DNA from: Prochlorococcus sp. AG-402-B19
GTDB lineage: Bacteria > Cyanobacteriota > Cyanobacteriia > PCC-6307 > Cyanobiaceae
Length of the DNA: 64,000 bases
Assembly: GCA_003279615.1 (NCBI GenBank)
Contig: QCHM01000008.1
Location: 16,721 to 80,720 of the forward strand
Direction: 5' to 3'
The position numbers and the translations under genes were made by a program. Shown one piece after another: positions 51,463 through 60,385 of the stretch (the first letter of the stretch is position 1; every line of letters begins with the position of its first letter). A model generated the notes under the pieces. That model did no database searches, was not told the origin of the DNA, and worked only from the letters and a program-made list of their open reading frames with translations.

Positions 51463-52359
51463 TTAATTCATTTTTAATTTTGAGAAACAATTTTTTAGAC
51501 CAGATTTAAAATTAGGGTAAATTAGTGAATATCCAAGTTTTTTACATAGTAGCTTGTTTTCAACTTTTCGATTTTCCTGCCAAAATGATAACGCCATTGG
51601 ACTCATTGTTTTTTGTGCAATTTCAAAAGGTATTGTTTTTGGTAGAGATTTTTTAGCTAAATTTGCTGCAAAATTAATAACTTCAAGATTATTTGTTGGT
51701 AAGTCATCAGAAATATTCACCACAGATGGGTTTTTCCCTTGGGAATAGAGATTAATTAAGAATAAGACAGCTCCAGCAATATCATCGACATGAATTCTTG
51801 AAAAAACTTGACCAGGCTTATCGATCATTTTTGTCGTTCCTTTTAAAAGGCTTTCAAATACAGACCTTCTAGGCCCATATATACCTGGCAATCTCAGTAT
51901 TTGAATAGGAAGCTTTGTATCTAACCATTCGTTTTCGCAGGAAAATCTACGAATACTCCTCTCTTGTTGAGGATTAGGACATGTAGTTTCATTTACCCAT
52001 CCTCCTTTTTTATCTCCATATACACCGGTAGTGGATAAGTAACCTACCCACTTTAAAGTTTTTGAATTTAATAATTTAGTTTTGACTTTACTAAGTACAG
52101 GATCTTCGCCACTTAATAAAGGGGGAATACAGCTTAAGACATGAGTTGCTCCCTCAAAAATCTCATTAGATAATTCATTATCTGCATTAAATATGAAATC
52201 AGCGCCTGCGCTACCTTTTGTTCTTCTGCTACACAAAACTTTTACTCCTAATTGCCTTCCTACACTTGCAATTTTTTGGCCACTATATCCTCCTCCAAAT
52301 ATGATTAGCTTAGATTTTGACGGGAGAGGCCCTAAGCGCTTGACAATATCTTGATTCAT
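51463..52359 (-). CDS. NAD-dependent epimerase/SDR-like protein
   Basis: An extended SDR protein. The glycine motif is IIFGGGYSGQKIASVGRQ, then HVLSCIPPLLSG, and the YLSTTGVYGDKKGGWVNE segment with a Tyr/Lys pair. LRLPGIYGPRRSVFE follows. Similar proteins are annotated as YeeZ-like or nucleoside-diphosphate-sugar epimerases; the substrate is not clear. The ATG at 52359 is preferred over a TTG at 52392. It is divergent from a small membrane protein gene. Confidence 0.85.
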   Translation of the reverse strand: MNQDIVKRLGPLPSKSKLIIFGGGYSGQKIASVGRQLGVKVLCSRRTKGSAGADFIFNADNELSNEIFEGATHVLSCIPPLLSGEDPVLSKVKTKLLNSKTLKWVGYLSTTGVYGDKKGGWVNETTCPNPQQERSIRRFSCENEWLDTKLPIQILRLPGIYGPRRSVFESLLKGTTKMIDKPGQVFSRIHVDDIAGAVLFLINLYSQGKNPSVVNISDDLPTNNLEVINFAANLAKKSLPKTIPFEIAQKTMSPMALSFWQENRKVENKLLCKKLGYSLIYPNFKSGLKNCFSKLKMN

Positions 52360-52391
52360 TAGTACAAATGTATTATGTTGATTATTTAGCA

Positions 52392-52616
52392 ATGACTGCT
52401 TCTTGTTTAAAGCCTAATCAAAATTCTTTCCATGGACTTAATAGATTAAGGAACCAAAAAAGATTATCGGTACAAAAGAAAAATAAAAACTTGATCAAAC
52501 CTTTCTTTGCTTCAATATGCTTTCTTCTTTGTATAGCTTTTGTTCCTGAGAAACCTACTAATTTAGCGTCTATATGTCAAAAATATAATTCCTCTTTAGC
52601 ATGTCAAGTTTGGTGA
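52392..52616 (+). CDS. Small conserved membrane protein, unknown function
   Basis: From the ATG at 52392 this is a 74-residue protein. It has a basic N-terminal part, one hydrophobic segment (PFFASICFLLCIAFVP), and a C-terminus with two Cys (ASICQKYNSSLACQVW). I recall related short proteins with the same Cys-rich ending in picocyanobacteria, but no function. It converges on the HNH gene with four bases between the stops. The frame also opens eight codons earlier (52368). Confidence 0.55.
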   Translation: MTASCLKPNQNSFHGLNRLRNQKRLSVQKKNKNLIKPFFASICFLLCIAFVPEKPTNLASICQKYNSSLACQVW

Positions 52617-52620
52617 GTAT

Positions 52621-53031
52621 TTAAGCTGTTTGCCAAAAATAATCTTCATTAACACTGGATTTTGATTTTTCAAGACTTTTCTTTTGTTTAGGCTGAGCCC
52701 ATTTTAGAAGTCTTAATGCTAGTCGTAAGTCTCCTTCTGTCCATGCTTTTATAGCCATAGATCGCCTTGGATCATAAAAACGTTGTTTTCTATACCAGTT
52801 AAAAGCTTCATTGTCTGTTTTGCTTCCATTACATGAGAGGCAGGCAGGGACACAATTTTCTGTGATGCTTAATCCACCTTTGCTTCTCGGTACAACGTGG
52901 TCAATTGATTCTGAATTGTTACCACAATAAATACAGCTTTTAGCAGTGAATTCATGCAGAGATTTGCGCCATCTTCGGTCACGTAGCTTGGGGCAGAGAT
53001 CTTCCAAGAAAACCGCATCCCTTATGTGCAT
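52621..53031 (-). CDS. HNH nuclease domain protein
   Basis: The HNH fold is visible: CIYCGNNSESIDHVVPRSKGG (zinc CxxC and the catalytic His), NCVPACLSCNGSKTDNE (Asn and the second CxxC). The 136-residue protein resembles the stand-alone HNH proteins found in nearly all cyanobacteria; whether it cuts DNA in the cell is unknown. No adjacent intron, intein or phage gene was found, so it is not obviously a homing enzyme. The ATG is at 53031. Confidence 0.85.
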   Translation of the reverse strand: MHIRDAVFLEDLCPKLRDRRWRKSLHEFTAKSCIYCGNNSESIDHVVPRSKGGLSITENCVPACLSCNGSKTDNEAFNWYRKQRFYDPRRSMAIKAWTEGDLRLALRLLKWAQPKQKKSLEKSKSSVNEDYFWQTA

Positions 53032-53179
53032 ACGTATTAATTAACTAAATCAATTTTGCCTTGATAGGTTAATTAGTCAATGTATCGAAAATAGCATTTT
53101 TTCTATTTTTAAGATTTTTTTATACTTTTTTTAAAGTAAATATACGTCATGATTTTTCATTTATCTAAATCTAATTTAA

Positions 53180-53587
53180 TTAATAATTATAACGATCTAT
53201 ATATGTTCCTTTAGGGGTTTTCTTAGCTTTCTCTTGATCTTGTAATTCATTATCTTTATTCATATCTATTGGTGTAGTGTCTCCTGTATATAGATCGCCC
53301 AAGTAATTAATGCATCCTTCATATTTAATAGGATCTAGAACTACTTCTTCCACAATCAAGGAGGCAGCCTGCTTTGGAGAAGTTTTGAATAAACCTTGTT
53401 GTTTGCTTTTGATAAATTGATAGGCTGCTTGCCAGCTTGGTTCATGAGTATTGCCTCCATTTCTCATAAAGCAATATATGTCTGCTCCGTTTGTTACTGC
53501 TGCGTTGGTTTTGAACCCTAAAGTAGTACTACAGACTAAAAAAATGATTGAAATTGGTAAGAATTTTTGCTTTATCCCAAGTTGCAT
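53180..53587 (-). CDS. Secreted small protein of unknown function (cyanobacterial)
   Basis: A 135-residue protein with a signal peptide (QKFLPISIIFLVCSTTLGF, cleavage near NAA). The mature part begins VTNGADIYCFMRNGGNTHEP and has the conserved-looking TSPKQAASLIVEEVVLDP and YEGCINYLGDLYTG segments. I recall this as a conserved cyanobacterial family of unknown function. A GTG at 53608 is an alternative start. Periplasmic or lumenal location is inferred. Confidence 0.7.
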   Translation of the reverse strand: MQLGIKQKFLPISIIFLVCSTTLGFKTNAAVTNGADIYCFMRNGGNTHEPSWQAAYQFIKSKQQGLFKTSPKQAASLIVEEVVLDPIKYEGCINYLGDLYTGDTTPIDMNKDNELQDQEKAKKTPKGTYIDRYNY

Positions 53588-53608
53588 GATTTTAAGAAAA
53601 TTATCCAC

Positions 53609-53991
53609 TTTAAATTATCTATTTTTTTTTCTCCTGTCTAGCTTTGGTTCTTATTAGTAGTTCATTTTTTAACTGATTTCGTGACTCTTGACTTATTAAA
53701 AAATTGATGAATTAGATTTTTTACTTTTGATTTCATATGTTTTTGCCATCTAATTAAAATTATGTGTATGTACAAATTTAATAATAGATATACTAAAATT
53801 AAAAATAATCAATTAAGAAAGTTTAATATTTTACGAAAGGTTTAGGTAATGCTAATTCTGTATTCATTGATATTTGGATTTAATTTTCAAAGTACTTAAA
53901 AATAGGGATTAGGTTTGGGTGGGGGTTTAGATCAAAGTACTGACTTTGCTTAATATTAGATAATTGAGCTATTTATTTTTTTCAACAATTT
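53609..53991. other. Gene-free region with a G-rich patch and a direct repeat
   Basis: Between the 5' side of the secreted small protein and the 3' end of the aminotransferase. It should contain the former's promoter. Near its right end an unusual G-rich patch (53905-53925, runs of three, two, three and five G) sits between two copies of CAAAGTACT (53888-53896 and 53933-53941). No ORF or hairpin with a T-run explains it. Confidence 0.5.
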
Positions 53992-55146
53992 TTATGCATT
54001 ATTTAGGATTGAAATTGCTTTTGAAATTCCTTTCCCGCTTGGAGCTTTGAGTTGACCCATCTTATCTAGAGTACTTTCTAATGCTGATATGACACTAATA
54101 ATATCTCTATCATTCACAAATCCTAAATGTCCAATTCTAAAAATTTTTCCTTTTAGGTGATCTTGCCCTCCTGCCAAGAGTATATCGAAGTTATTCTTTA
54201 TTGATTTTCTAATACTTTCTGCATCTATATTCTCGGGGTGCACAGCTGTGATTGCTGGGCTTCCAAATTCTTCTTTAGCAAATAAATTTAAACCCATAGC
54301 TTTTATTCCTTCTTGAGTTGCTTTTTGATGACGAGCATGACGACTAAAAATATTATTTAATCCTTCGTTTTGCATCATTGTAAGCGATTCTTCTAAAGCA
54401 AAATACAAATTTATTGCAGGTGTGAATGGATTACTATTTTTATTAACTGTTTTTAAGTATTGATTCAAATCTAAATAAAATTTTGGCAAATCGGATTTAG
54501 AATTAGCATCCCATGCTCTTTTGCTCATGGCAACAAAACTAAGCCCTGGTGGAATCATGTAACCTTTTTGTGATCCTGAAGCTATTACATCAATTCCCCA
54601 GTCATCCATAGGGATATTACATGCACCTAGACTTGTCACACAATCAGCAATAGTAATAGCTTTACCGTGATTTTTTACTTCGTTATTAATTGCTTGAAGA
54701 TCATTAATTACTCCTGTCGAAGTTTCTGAGTGAGTTAAAATTACAGCTTTAATTTGTTTATCAGTATCTTTTTCTAGAATTCTCTTGAATTCATCTGGAT
54801 CAAGTTGTTGACCCCAATCAGCTTTGATTACTTTTACATCTAGTCCATATGCTTTGGCAACTTTTACCCATCTTTCTCCAAATTTTCCATTATCACCACA
54901 AATGACTTGATCACCTTTGCTTAAAGTATTGATTATTCCTGCCTCCATTGCAGCAGTTCCACTTCCTGTAATTGTCAGTACGTCTGCCTTTGTTTGGTGA
55001 AGCCATTTAAGTTGCTCAGTTGTTTTTTGAACAATTTCTTGAAAATCTCCGCTCCTATGACCGATTGGGTGTTTACTCATGCAACTCAAAACATTTTCTG
55101 GTACTGGAGTTGGTCCAGGAATCATTAGATTGAGTTTGCCCTGCAT
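53992..55146 (-). CDS. Class V aminotransferase (serine-glyoxylate/alanine-glyoxylate type)
   Basis: A PLP enzyme of class V. MIPGPTPVPENVLSCMSKHP starts the protein, TGSGTAAMEAGI binds the cofactor phosphate, ADCVTSLGACNIP holds the conserved Asp, and ASGSQKGYMIPPGL has the PLP Lys. The ending FRIGHLGFVNDRDI is shared by alanine/serine-glyoxylate aminotransferases. In cyanobacteria it fits photorespiratory glyoxylate metabolism. Older annotation of relatives as a soluble hydrogenase subunit is a misnomer. Confidence 0.9.
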   Translation of the reverse strand: MQGKLNLMIPGPTPVPENVLSCMSKHPIGHRSGDFQEIVQKTTEQLKWLHQTKADVLTITGSGTAAMEAGIINTLSKGDQVICGDNGKFGERWVKVAKAYGLDVKVIKADWGQQLDPDEFKRILEKDTDKQIKAVILTHSETSTGVINDLQAINNEVKNHGKAITIADCVTSLGACNIPMDDWGIDVIASGSQKGYMIPPGLSFVAMSKRAWDANSKSDLPKFYLDLNQYLKTVNKNSNPFTPAINLYFALEESLTMMQNEGLNNIFSRHARHQKATQEGIKAMGLNLFAKEEFGSPAITAVHPENIDAESIRKSIKNNFDILLAGGQDHLKGKIFRIGHLGFVNDRDIISVISALESTLDKMGQLKAPSGKGISKAISILNNA

Positions 55147-55225
55147 TTACTTCTTTAAATCTAGATTATTATTATTTTAAAAAATTATTTAGGGAATTTC
55201 TTTTATCGTCAGCTCTTCGAATAAT

Positions 55226-56368
55226 TTGAATGAATTTACTCTTCCTGTGTGGGTGGTTGCAGCTGCAAAATCTGCAACAAATATCCTTATTGGGAATAAA
55301 TATCAAGATACTGAGATAATTAATTTACCAAATAAAGAAGAGTCCGTTCGGGTACCTATTTCTTCTTCTGCATTACTTGACAATGGTCAGAAATCCTTAG
55401 CAGTAAGTCATTGTCAGTCTGGATTATCTCTTGATGTGACAAGAGGTTTAGAAATTTGGGCTTATATTCAATTAACTAAATCAACGTCTCACTCTGGAAA
55501 AATAGTTGAAAATGGCTTTCCTGATTGGCTTGATTTTCATGCAGGTTATGGAGTAGGTAAGTTTGAATCTTCTGGTCAGCCTTGTATATCTCAGTTTGCT
55601 CGTGATTTGCTCTGCATCAATCTTTATCCTTTATTACCGAAAGACTGTTCAATTAAGCTTGAGATTGTATTACCTGAAGGGAAAGCTCGTGCTTTAAAGA
55701 CAAGTAATAAGGCATTTGGAGTTGTGGATGGTTTATCTCTTATTGGAACACAGGCTGAGGTCCAAATAAGTGCTTCACCTGAGCAGTTGAAAAATTGTCT
55801 AGAGATTCTTCAACAAAAATGCTCTGAATCAACATTTGATGGATGTTTGACCTTTGTTATTGGTGAAAATGGAATGGATTTAGCATTGAGATTTGGACTT
55901 CCAGCCAAGCAAATTATTAAAACGGGTAATTGGCTAGGTCCTCTTCTTGTTGCAGCTGCAGAAAATGGTGTGAAGAAACTTTTGTTATTTGGCTATCACG
56001 GAAAATTGATAAAATTATCTGGTGGTATTTTTCATACACATCATCATCTTGCAGATGGAAGACTTGAAATACTCACTTCTCTGGCCGTTAGAGAGGGTAT
56101 TTCTTTGGATTTGGTTCAATTAATCAGTAAAGCAACTTCAGTTGAAAATGCTCTATTAGCCCTTGAATCAAAAAAGAAAGAGGATGTTGCTTTGATTTGG
56201 GGAAGGATGGCAAAAGAAATTGAAATTCAAAGTTTGAGCTATGTAAATCGATATTTATCTTCATCGATGGAAATAGGATCTGTTTTGTTTGATCGTCAAA
56301 GACAAATTCGTTGGGCTGGTTTTAAGGGCTTAAAACAAATCAATTCTTTAGGGTTAATTCTTAAGTGA
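55226..56368 (+). CDS. cbiD: Cobalt-precorrin-5B (C1)-methyltransferase
   Basis: Part of the anaerobic corrin pathway. FTLPVWVVAAAKSATNIL, then the SGLSLDVTRGLEIWAYI block and GLSLIGTQAEVQI, plus FGYHGKLIKLSGGIFHTHHH with its His run near residue 265, are all CbiD-type. Length 380. The start is TTG at 55226; an ATG four bases later is out of frame. It is divergent from the aminotransferase gene. Confidence 0.92.
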   Translation: MNEFTLPVWVVAAAKSATNILIGNKYQDTEIINLPNKEESVRVPISSSALLDNGQKSLAVSHCQSGLSLDVTRGLEIWAYIQLTKSTSHSGKIVENGFPDWLDFHAGYGVGKFESSGQPCISQFARDLLCINLYPLLPKDCSIKLEIVLPEGKARALKTSNKAFGVVDGLSLIGTQAEVQISASPEQLKNCLEILQQKCSESTFDGCLTFVIGENGMDLALRFGLPAKQIIKTGNWLGPLLVAAAENGVKKLLLFGYHGKLIKLSGGIFHTHHHLADGRLEILTSLAVREGISLDLVQLISKATSVENALLALESKKKEDVALIWGRMAKEIEIQSLSYVNRYLSSSMEIGSVLFDRQRQIRWAGFKGLKQINSLGLILK

Positions 56369-56437
56369 TAGGCATAATCTTATTTGCTTAATTAGTCTAT
56401 TTGATAAGAATGTTTTACAAGCATTTAACAGGTTGAT

Positions 56438-58024
56438 ATGACTTCAATGATTTCAGGAGAAAAACGTAATCCAGCAATCGTTATTCTCGATTTTGGATCT
56501 CAATATTCAGAATTAATTGCCAGAAGGATTAGAGAGACAGAGGTGTTCTCATTAGTTATGAGTTACACAACATCTGCTAAGCAATTAGCTTCACTTTCAC
56601 CCAAAGGAATAATTTTAAGTGGAGGACCTGGGTCCGTCTACGAAAAAGGTGCTCTATATTGTGATCCAGAAATCTTTAATTTAGGCATTCCTGTTCTTGG
56701 TGTTTGTTATGGAATGCAATTAATGGTTCATCAGCTAGGAGGCTCTGTTGAACCTGCTACTGGAAAAGCTGAATATGGAAAGGCTCCATTAGAAGTTGAT
56801 GATCCAACAGCTTTATTAACGAATGTCATAAGTGGCTCTACCATGTGGATGAGTCATGGAGATTCGGTTCAAGAATTACCAAAAGGATTCGTTAGATTAG
56901 CCCATACTTGCAATACTTCAGAAGCAGCTATCGCTTTGCATGATAAGAAGTTTTATGGAGTGCAATTTCATCCTGAAGTTGTTCATTCTACCCATGGAAT
57001 GGTTTTGATAAGAAATTTTGTCTATCATATTTGTTCATGTGAGCCAGATTGGACAACAAATTTATTCATCGATGAAGCTGTTACTCAAGTACAGCAACAG
57101 GTAGGAGATAAAAAAGTTTTGTTAGCTCTATCGGGTGGTGTTGATTCATCAACTCTTGCCTTTTTATTAAATAAAGCAATAGGACCTCAATTGACTTGTA
57201 TGTTTATTGATCAAGGGTTTATGAGAAAAGGTGAGCCAGAATTCCTTATGTCTTTCTTTGATCAAAAGTTTAATATTCATGTTGAATACATTAATGCTAG
57301 AGAAAGATTTATTTCTAAATTAAAAGGAGTAACAGATCCTGAGCAAAAGCGTAAAATTATAGGTAGAGAATTTATCAGAGTTTTTGAAGAGGAGAGTCTA
57401 CGCTTGGGACCTTTTGATTATCTTGCTCAAGGTACGCTTTATCCAGATGTTATAGAAAGTGCTGGAACAAATGTTGATCCAAAGACAGGTGAGAGAATAG
57501 CAGTTAAAATTAAAAGCCACCATAATGTGGGCGGTTTGCCAAAAGATTTACAATTTAAATTGGTTGAGCCCCTTAGACGTTTATTTAAAGATGAAGTTAG
57601 AAAAGTTGGTAAGTCACTTGGTTTACCCGATGAGATTGTTAGGAGACATCCTTTCCCAGGCCCAGGATTAGCTATAAGAATTTTAGGTGAAGTTACTCAT
57701 GAAAAATTAAATTGTTTACGGGATGCAGATTTAATTGTCAGAGAAGAAGTTAATATTGCTGGCTTGTATAACGAGATTTGGCAAGCTTTTGCTGTCTTGT
57801 TGCCTGTATATTCCGTTGGAGTAATGGGAGATCAAAGAACCTATGCATGGCCTATAGTTCTACGTTGTGTTTCCAGTGAGGATGGAATGACTGCTGATTG
57901 GTCACGCTTGCCATATGATGTTCTGGAGAAAATTTCTAATCGTATTGTTAATGAAGTCGAGGGAGTGAATAGAGTTGTTTTGGATATAACAAGCAAACCA
58001 CCAGGAACTATTGAGTGGGAATAG
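56438..58024 (+). CDS. guaA: GMP synthase (glutamine-hydrolysing)
   Basis: Converts XMP to GMP. The glutaminase domain has [15 protein letters not shown] (Cys nucleophile) and [14 protein letters not shown], the ATP-pyrophosphatase domain has [17 protein letters not shown], and the C-terminal dimerisation domain ends with [11 protein letters not shown]. Length 528. The last seven codons and the stop are the left copy of the repeat described under the accessory region, so the gene's 3' end is likely an integration target. The gene itself is intact. Confidence 0.97.
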   Translation: MTSMISGEKRNPAIVILDFGSQYSELIARRIRETEVFSLVMSYTTSAKQLASLSPKGIILSGGPGSVYEKGALYCDPEIFNLGIPVLGVCYGMQLMVHQLGGSVEPATGKAEYGKAPLEVDDPTALLTNVISGSTMWMSHGDSVQELPKGFVRLAHTCNTSEAAIALHDKKFYGVQFHPEVVHSTHGMVLIRNFVYHICSCEPDWTTNLFIDEAVTQVQQQVGDKKVLLALSGGVDSSTLAFLLNKAIGPQLTCMFIDQGFMRKGEPEFLMSFFDQKFNIHVEYINARERFISKLKGVTDPEQKRKIIGREFIRVFEEESLRLGPFDYLAQGTLYPDVIESAGTNVDPKTGERIAVKIKSHHNVGGLPKDLQFKLVEPLRRLFKDEVRKVGKSLGLPDEIVRRHPFPGPGLAIRILGEVTHEKLNCLRDADLIVREEVNIAGLYNEIWQAFAVLLPVYSVGVMGDQRTYAWPIVLRCVSSEDGMTADWSRLPYDVLEKISNRIVNEVEGVNRVVLDITSKPPGTIEWE

Positions 58025-58073
58025 TATTGACTATTAAAATGTAGTTATAGACGAAAAATGTATGTTCCCCGTG
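58003..58073 (+). repeat. guaA 3'-end repeat, copy A (att-like)
   Basis: Begins in the last codons of guaA (58003) and runs 49 bases past its stop. It matches 59647-59717 in 62 of 71 ungapped positions, the first 21 being identical. It also matches the core of a third copy at 62647. It is followed by an inverted repeat, GTGACAAGGTG (58101-58111) with CACCTTGTCAC (58136-58146), and by a palindrome TCTCTGCAGAGA (58149-58160). Confidence 0.8.
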
Positions 58074-58100
58074 AGTTCACAGTGGGAATGAAATGACGCA

Positions 58101-58146
58101 GTGACAAGGTGTTTCAAGTGCTCTGTTCCCCGTATCACCTTGTCAC
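58101..58146. repeat. 11-bp perfect inverted repeat beyond guaA
   Basis: GTGACAAGGTG and CACCTTGTCAC are exact reverse complements separated by 24 bases. The loop contains TGTTCCCCGTAT, a near-copy of the TGTTCCCCGTGA in copy A at 58064. Copy B lacks the stretch between these two TTCCCCGT sites, so copy A looks as if it gained about 55 bases here. Confidence 0.75.
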
Positions 58147-58309
58147 CGTCTCTGCAGAGAAATCGTAGATAGTTTCTTTTCTCTACACTGGCGATTAATT
58201 TTTTAAGGTTCAGTTATTCAGGATTTATTAACGAATTCTCTCTAGATTAAAAATTTTTTTGACATCAACAATTACCTTACCAACTGGCAATACGGTGGTG
58301 CTTTATGAG

Positions 58310-59017
58310 TTATATCAATTCATTGGCATGTTTCTTCAACCATGCTCTGTGCTCTTTGTATTCAGGATCATATTTCTCAACTTCTTGCCAAAACAATTTT
58401 GAGTGGTTGAGTTGAATGATATGACATAACTCATGAATGACTACGTAATCAATAATTGCGTGGGGTGCTTTAATCAAATTCCAATTAAAAGCAAGTTTGC
58501 TACGACTATCACAGGAACCCCATTTTGATTTAAAACTACCCAGTCTTAATCCTTTAGAAGAGACACCAATCAATTTTGAATAACGGTCTACTTTCTCAAT
58601 CAATCTTTCTCTTGCGCTGGAACGATACCAATACTGCAAATACTTTTGAATCTTTTCTTTTCTCTTTTCTCCAGTATCAGATGTACGGACTGTTGTAAGC
58701 AAATATCCATCTAATAATTCAACTCCTACTTGATGTCCTTCTTGGATTTTGAGTCGATAGTTTTGACCTAAAAAAAGGAATGTCTCACCGCTTACAAATT
58801 CCTTTGGTTTAGGAATTTGAACTTCTTTTAATTGAGCGACTTTTTTGCTAATCCAAGATCTTTTTGTTTGCAGAATCTCAATAATCCGCTCATCCCTAAC
58901 TTGCTGAGGAACTCTGACTTGTAATTCATTACCAACAATGTGCAATGCAGCAGTTCGCCTTCTTGAGCGAACAACCTCAACATGCAGACCTAAAACCTCT
59001 TCTGGTATTGCACTCAT
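58310..59017 (-). CDS. YgjP-type zinc metallopeptidase (DUF45/M48-like)
   Basis: A 235-residue protein with the zinc motif HELCH in [19 protein letters not shown] and the downstream Glu/His-containing region. The earlier [21 protein letters not shown] block is the YgjP signature. Such genes are often found beside type I restriction genes. Its ATG overlaps the stop of the preceding hsdM-like gene (ATGA), so the two are coupled. GC and codon use look less AT-extreme than in the core genes, suggesting transfer. Confidence 0.85.
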   Translation of the reverse strand: MSAIPEEVLGLHVEVVRSRRRTAALHIVGNELQVRVPQQVRDERIIEILQTKRSWISKKVAQLKEVQIPKPKEFVSGETFLFLGQNYRLKIQEGHQVGVELLDGYLLTTVRTSDTGEKRKEKIQKYLQYWYRSSARERLIEKVDRYSKLIGVSSKGLRLGSFKSKWGSCDSRSKLAFNWNLIKAPHAIIDYVVIHELCHIIQLNHSKLFWQEVEKYDPEYKEHRAWLKKHANELI

Positions 59018-59385
59018 TTGAACTTCACCTTAGCAAGGTCCATGAATCTTTCAATAACTACTTTTCTTAGTTCTGGGTCGTTAAAGTCTTCTTCAATCAA
59101 GGAGCGTTTGATGTTGCGTTCCATTGTTTTTATCTCATCTTGCTGACTAGCAACATTCTTTGCTTGTTGCTGGGTTTTGCCTTGGTCTAAGTAGTAGATG
59201 ATGATATCTTCCTTTGCCTCATCAAACGCATCAGATAAGTGCTTCAGGAAAAGCATCCCAAAGATATAGTCCTTGAACTCAGAGGCATCTATCCTTCCTC
59301 TGAGGATGTCGGTGCTCTTCCAAAGGAAGGACTCAAGTTGTGAAAGTGTGAGTTTTTGCCCTATCTGGAAAGTTGAATTGCTCAA
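59014..59385 (-). pseudogene. Type I restriction remnant: HsdM N-terminus fused to an HsdR-like C-terminus
   Basis: A 123-residue frame. Residues ~8-75 match the HsdM N-terminal helical domain ([37 protein letters not shown]). From ~85 the sequence [21 protein letters not shown] resembles the short helical tail of HsdR rather than HsdM. There is no AdoMet-binding motif (NPPF) and no catalytic region. The simplest reading is one in-frame deletion across hsdM-hsdS-hsdR. The HsdM half is clear; the HsdR identity of the tail is weaker. Confidence 0.65.
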
Positions 59386-59646
59386 TTACTACTCAGAACT
59401 TCTTATTAGTTTGATGAGAAATAGATAATCTTGTTTTTTTAAGGTTATAAAGGCAACAAATGACAGGAATATATTGTTCTGGAGTGATTTTAGTTGATCA
59501 ATAAACAATGTGAAAAACTAAAAATAAATTATTCATTCTTGTTATCCCATATATTCCCTTCGAAAACAGTTTCCTGTTTACTCCCCGTGCTATTTTACAT
59601 TTAAGAAACCATGTCTATAACTGCGTTTTGTGACCCCATATGTGTG
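59386..59646. other. Gene-free stretch left of repeat copy B
   Basis: AT-rich DNA upstream of the hsdM remnant, presumably holding its promoter. No ORF above noise. A TTTACTCCCCGTGC at 59576 resembles the TTCCCCGTG element of the repeats but without the rest. Confidence 0.4.
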
Positions 59647-59717
59647 AGGAACTATTGAGTGGGAATAATATCGACTACTAATACTGAGTTATAGACTAAA
59701 AATGTATCTTCCCCGTG
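59647..59717 (+). repeat. guaA 3'-end repeat, copy B (att-like)
   Basis: The first 21 bases are identical to the guaA terminus (58003-58023), and the next 50 agree at 41 positions. The guaA frame would still end in a stop here (GAA then TAA instead of TAG). It is followed by TCACCTTCTCTACGCATTGAGAA, which aligns to 58134-58160 of copy A after a gap and keeps a small hairpin (TTCTC/GAGAA) at the matching place. No gene reads into it. Confidence 0.8.
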
Positions 59718-59750
59718 TCACCTTCTCTACGCATTGAGAACATCTTAGTA

Positions 59751-59996
59751 TCAAAAAAGTTCATTTTTTTCTATTACTAAATCGACTAATTGTTTTTTAT
59801 TGAGTTTGGAAATTTTGTCTATACCAACCAGCATTGCCCTTAATTCGCTATTCGTCTTTTCCATCAGTAGCGATTTCTGATCAACAAATATTCCTTTCTT
59901 TAGGATCGAAAGAAGAGTTAAGAAGGCATCAAAAATTGCCATTGAAGCGATTATGCAAAACATCATCACAGAATCAGCAGTGGTAGTTAAATTCAT
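59751..59996 (-). CDS. Hypothetical protein with membrane helix and Rho-N/SAP-like C-terminus
   Basis: From the ATG at 59996 it encodes 81 residues: a hydrophobic segment (MMFCIIASMAIFDAFLTLLSIL) and a C-terminal helical motif, NSELRAMLVGIDKISKLNKKQLVDLVI. That motif resembles the short Rho-N/SAP-like helix-turn repeats seen in many cyanobacterial and cyanophage proteins. The frame is open to 60050, which would overlap the next gene; I prefer the shorter start. Function unknown. Confidence 0.5.
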   Translation of the reverse strand: MNLTTTADSVMMFCIIASMAIFDAFLTLLSILKKGIFVDQKSLLMEKTNSELRAMLVGIDKISKLNKKQLVDLVIEKNELF

Positions 59997-60024
59997 TAGT
60001 TTTGAGGAAATAATTTTTGGTTTG

Positions 60025-60309
60025 TTAGGCAACTTCTGGACACCATCCAATTTGTAATACCCTCTTCTTTTGCCAGTTCAGGCAACGCTTTGTGAGATGT
60101 TCACCTTGAGGAATAAGACGTTGCTGAAGAGGACAAGCCAAAAGAGTGACGCATGACTTATCGCACGTATAAGTGAAGTGTTCACACGTAAAACAAACAG
60201 AACTTCCTCTGGACTTCACCAGTTCCAGGTCAGTGAAATAACTCCACTCTTCTGGATGCTCAAGTGCTTCAACTGGAGCAACAACTGTTGGTGTTTTAAT
60301 TCGATCCAT
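60025..60309 (-). CDS. Cys-rich hypothetical protein of marine picocyanobacteria
   Basis: From the ATG at 60309, 94 residues. A good ribosome-binding site (AAGGAG) lies just upstream. The centre reads SSVCFTCEHFTYTCDKSCVT and then LLACPLQQRLIPQGEHLTKR, with five or more cysteines that could bind a metal. I recall related short proteins in Synechococcus and Prochlorococcus. The leader carries a strong hairpin (60335-60366). Function unknown. Confidence 0.65.
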   Translation of the reverse strand: MDRIKTPTVVAPVEALEHPEEWSYFTDLELVKSRGSSVCFTCEHFTYTCDKSCVTLLACPLQQRLIPQGEHLTKRCLNWQKKRVLQIGWCPEVA

Positions 60310-60334
60310 CTTGGTTCTCCTTGCGAGAAGAGGC

Positions 60335-60366
60335 AAAAAAGCACGATGTTCACTTCGTGCTTTTTT
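60335..60366. terminator. Strong bidirectional terminator-type hairpin in the leader of the Cys-rich gene
   Basis: A 12-bp stem, six A-T pairs plus GCACGA/TCGTGC (60341-60346, 60355-60360), with an 8-base loop and A/T runs on both sides. On the minus strand it falls between a TATAAT box (60386-60391) and the start codon at 60309, so it may attenuate that gene. On the plus strand it would end an unknown transcript. Confidence 0.7.
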
Positions 60367-60385
60367 TGTCGGTTTAGTGATGGGG

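Noticed and set aside
59576..59590. A fourth copy of the guaA-type repeat at ACTCCCCGTGC
   Set aside because: Only about ten bases match, without the guaA terminal codons or the downstream AGTTATA.
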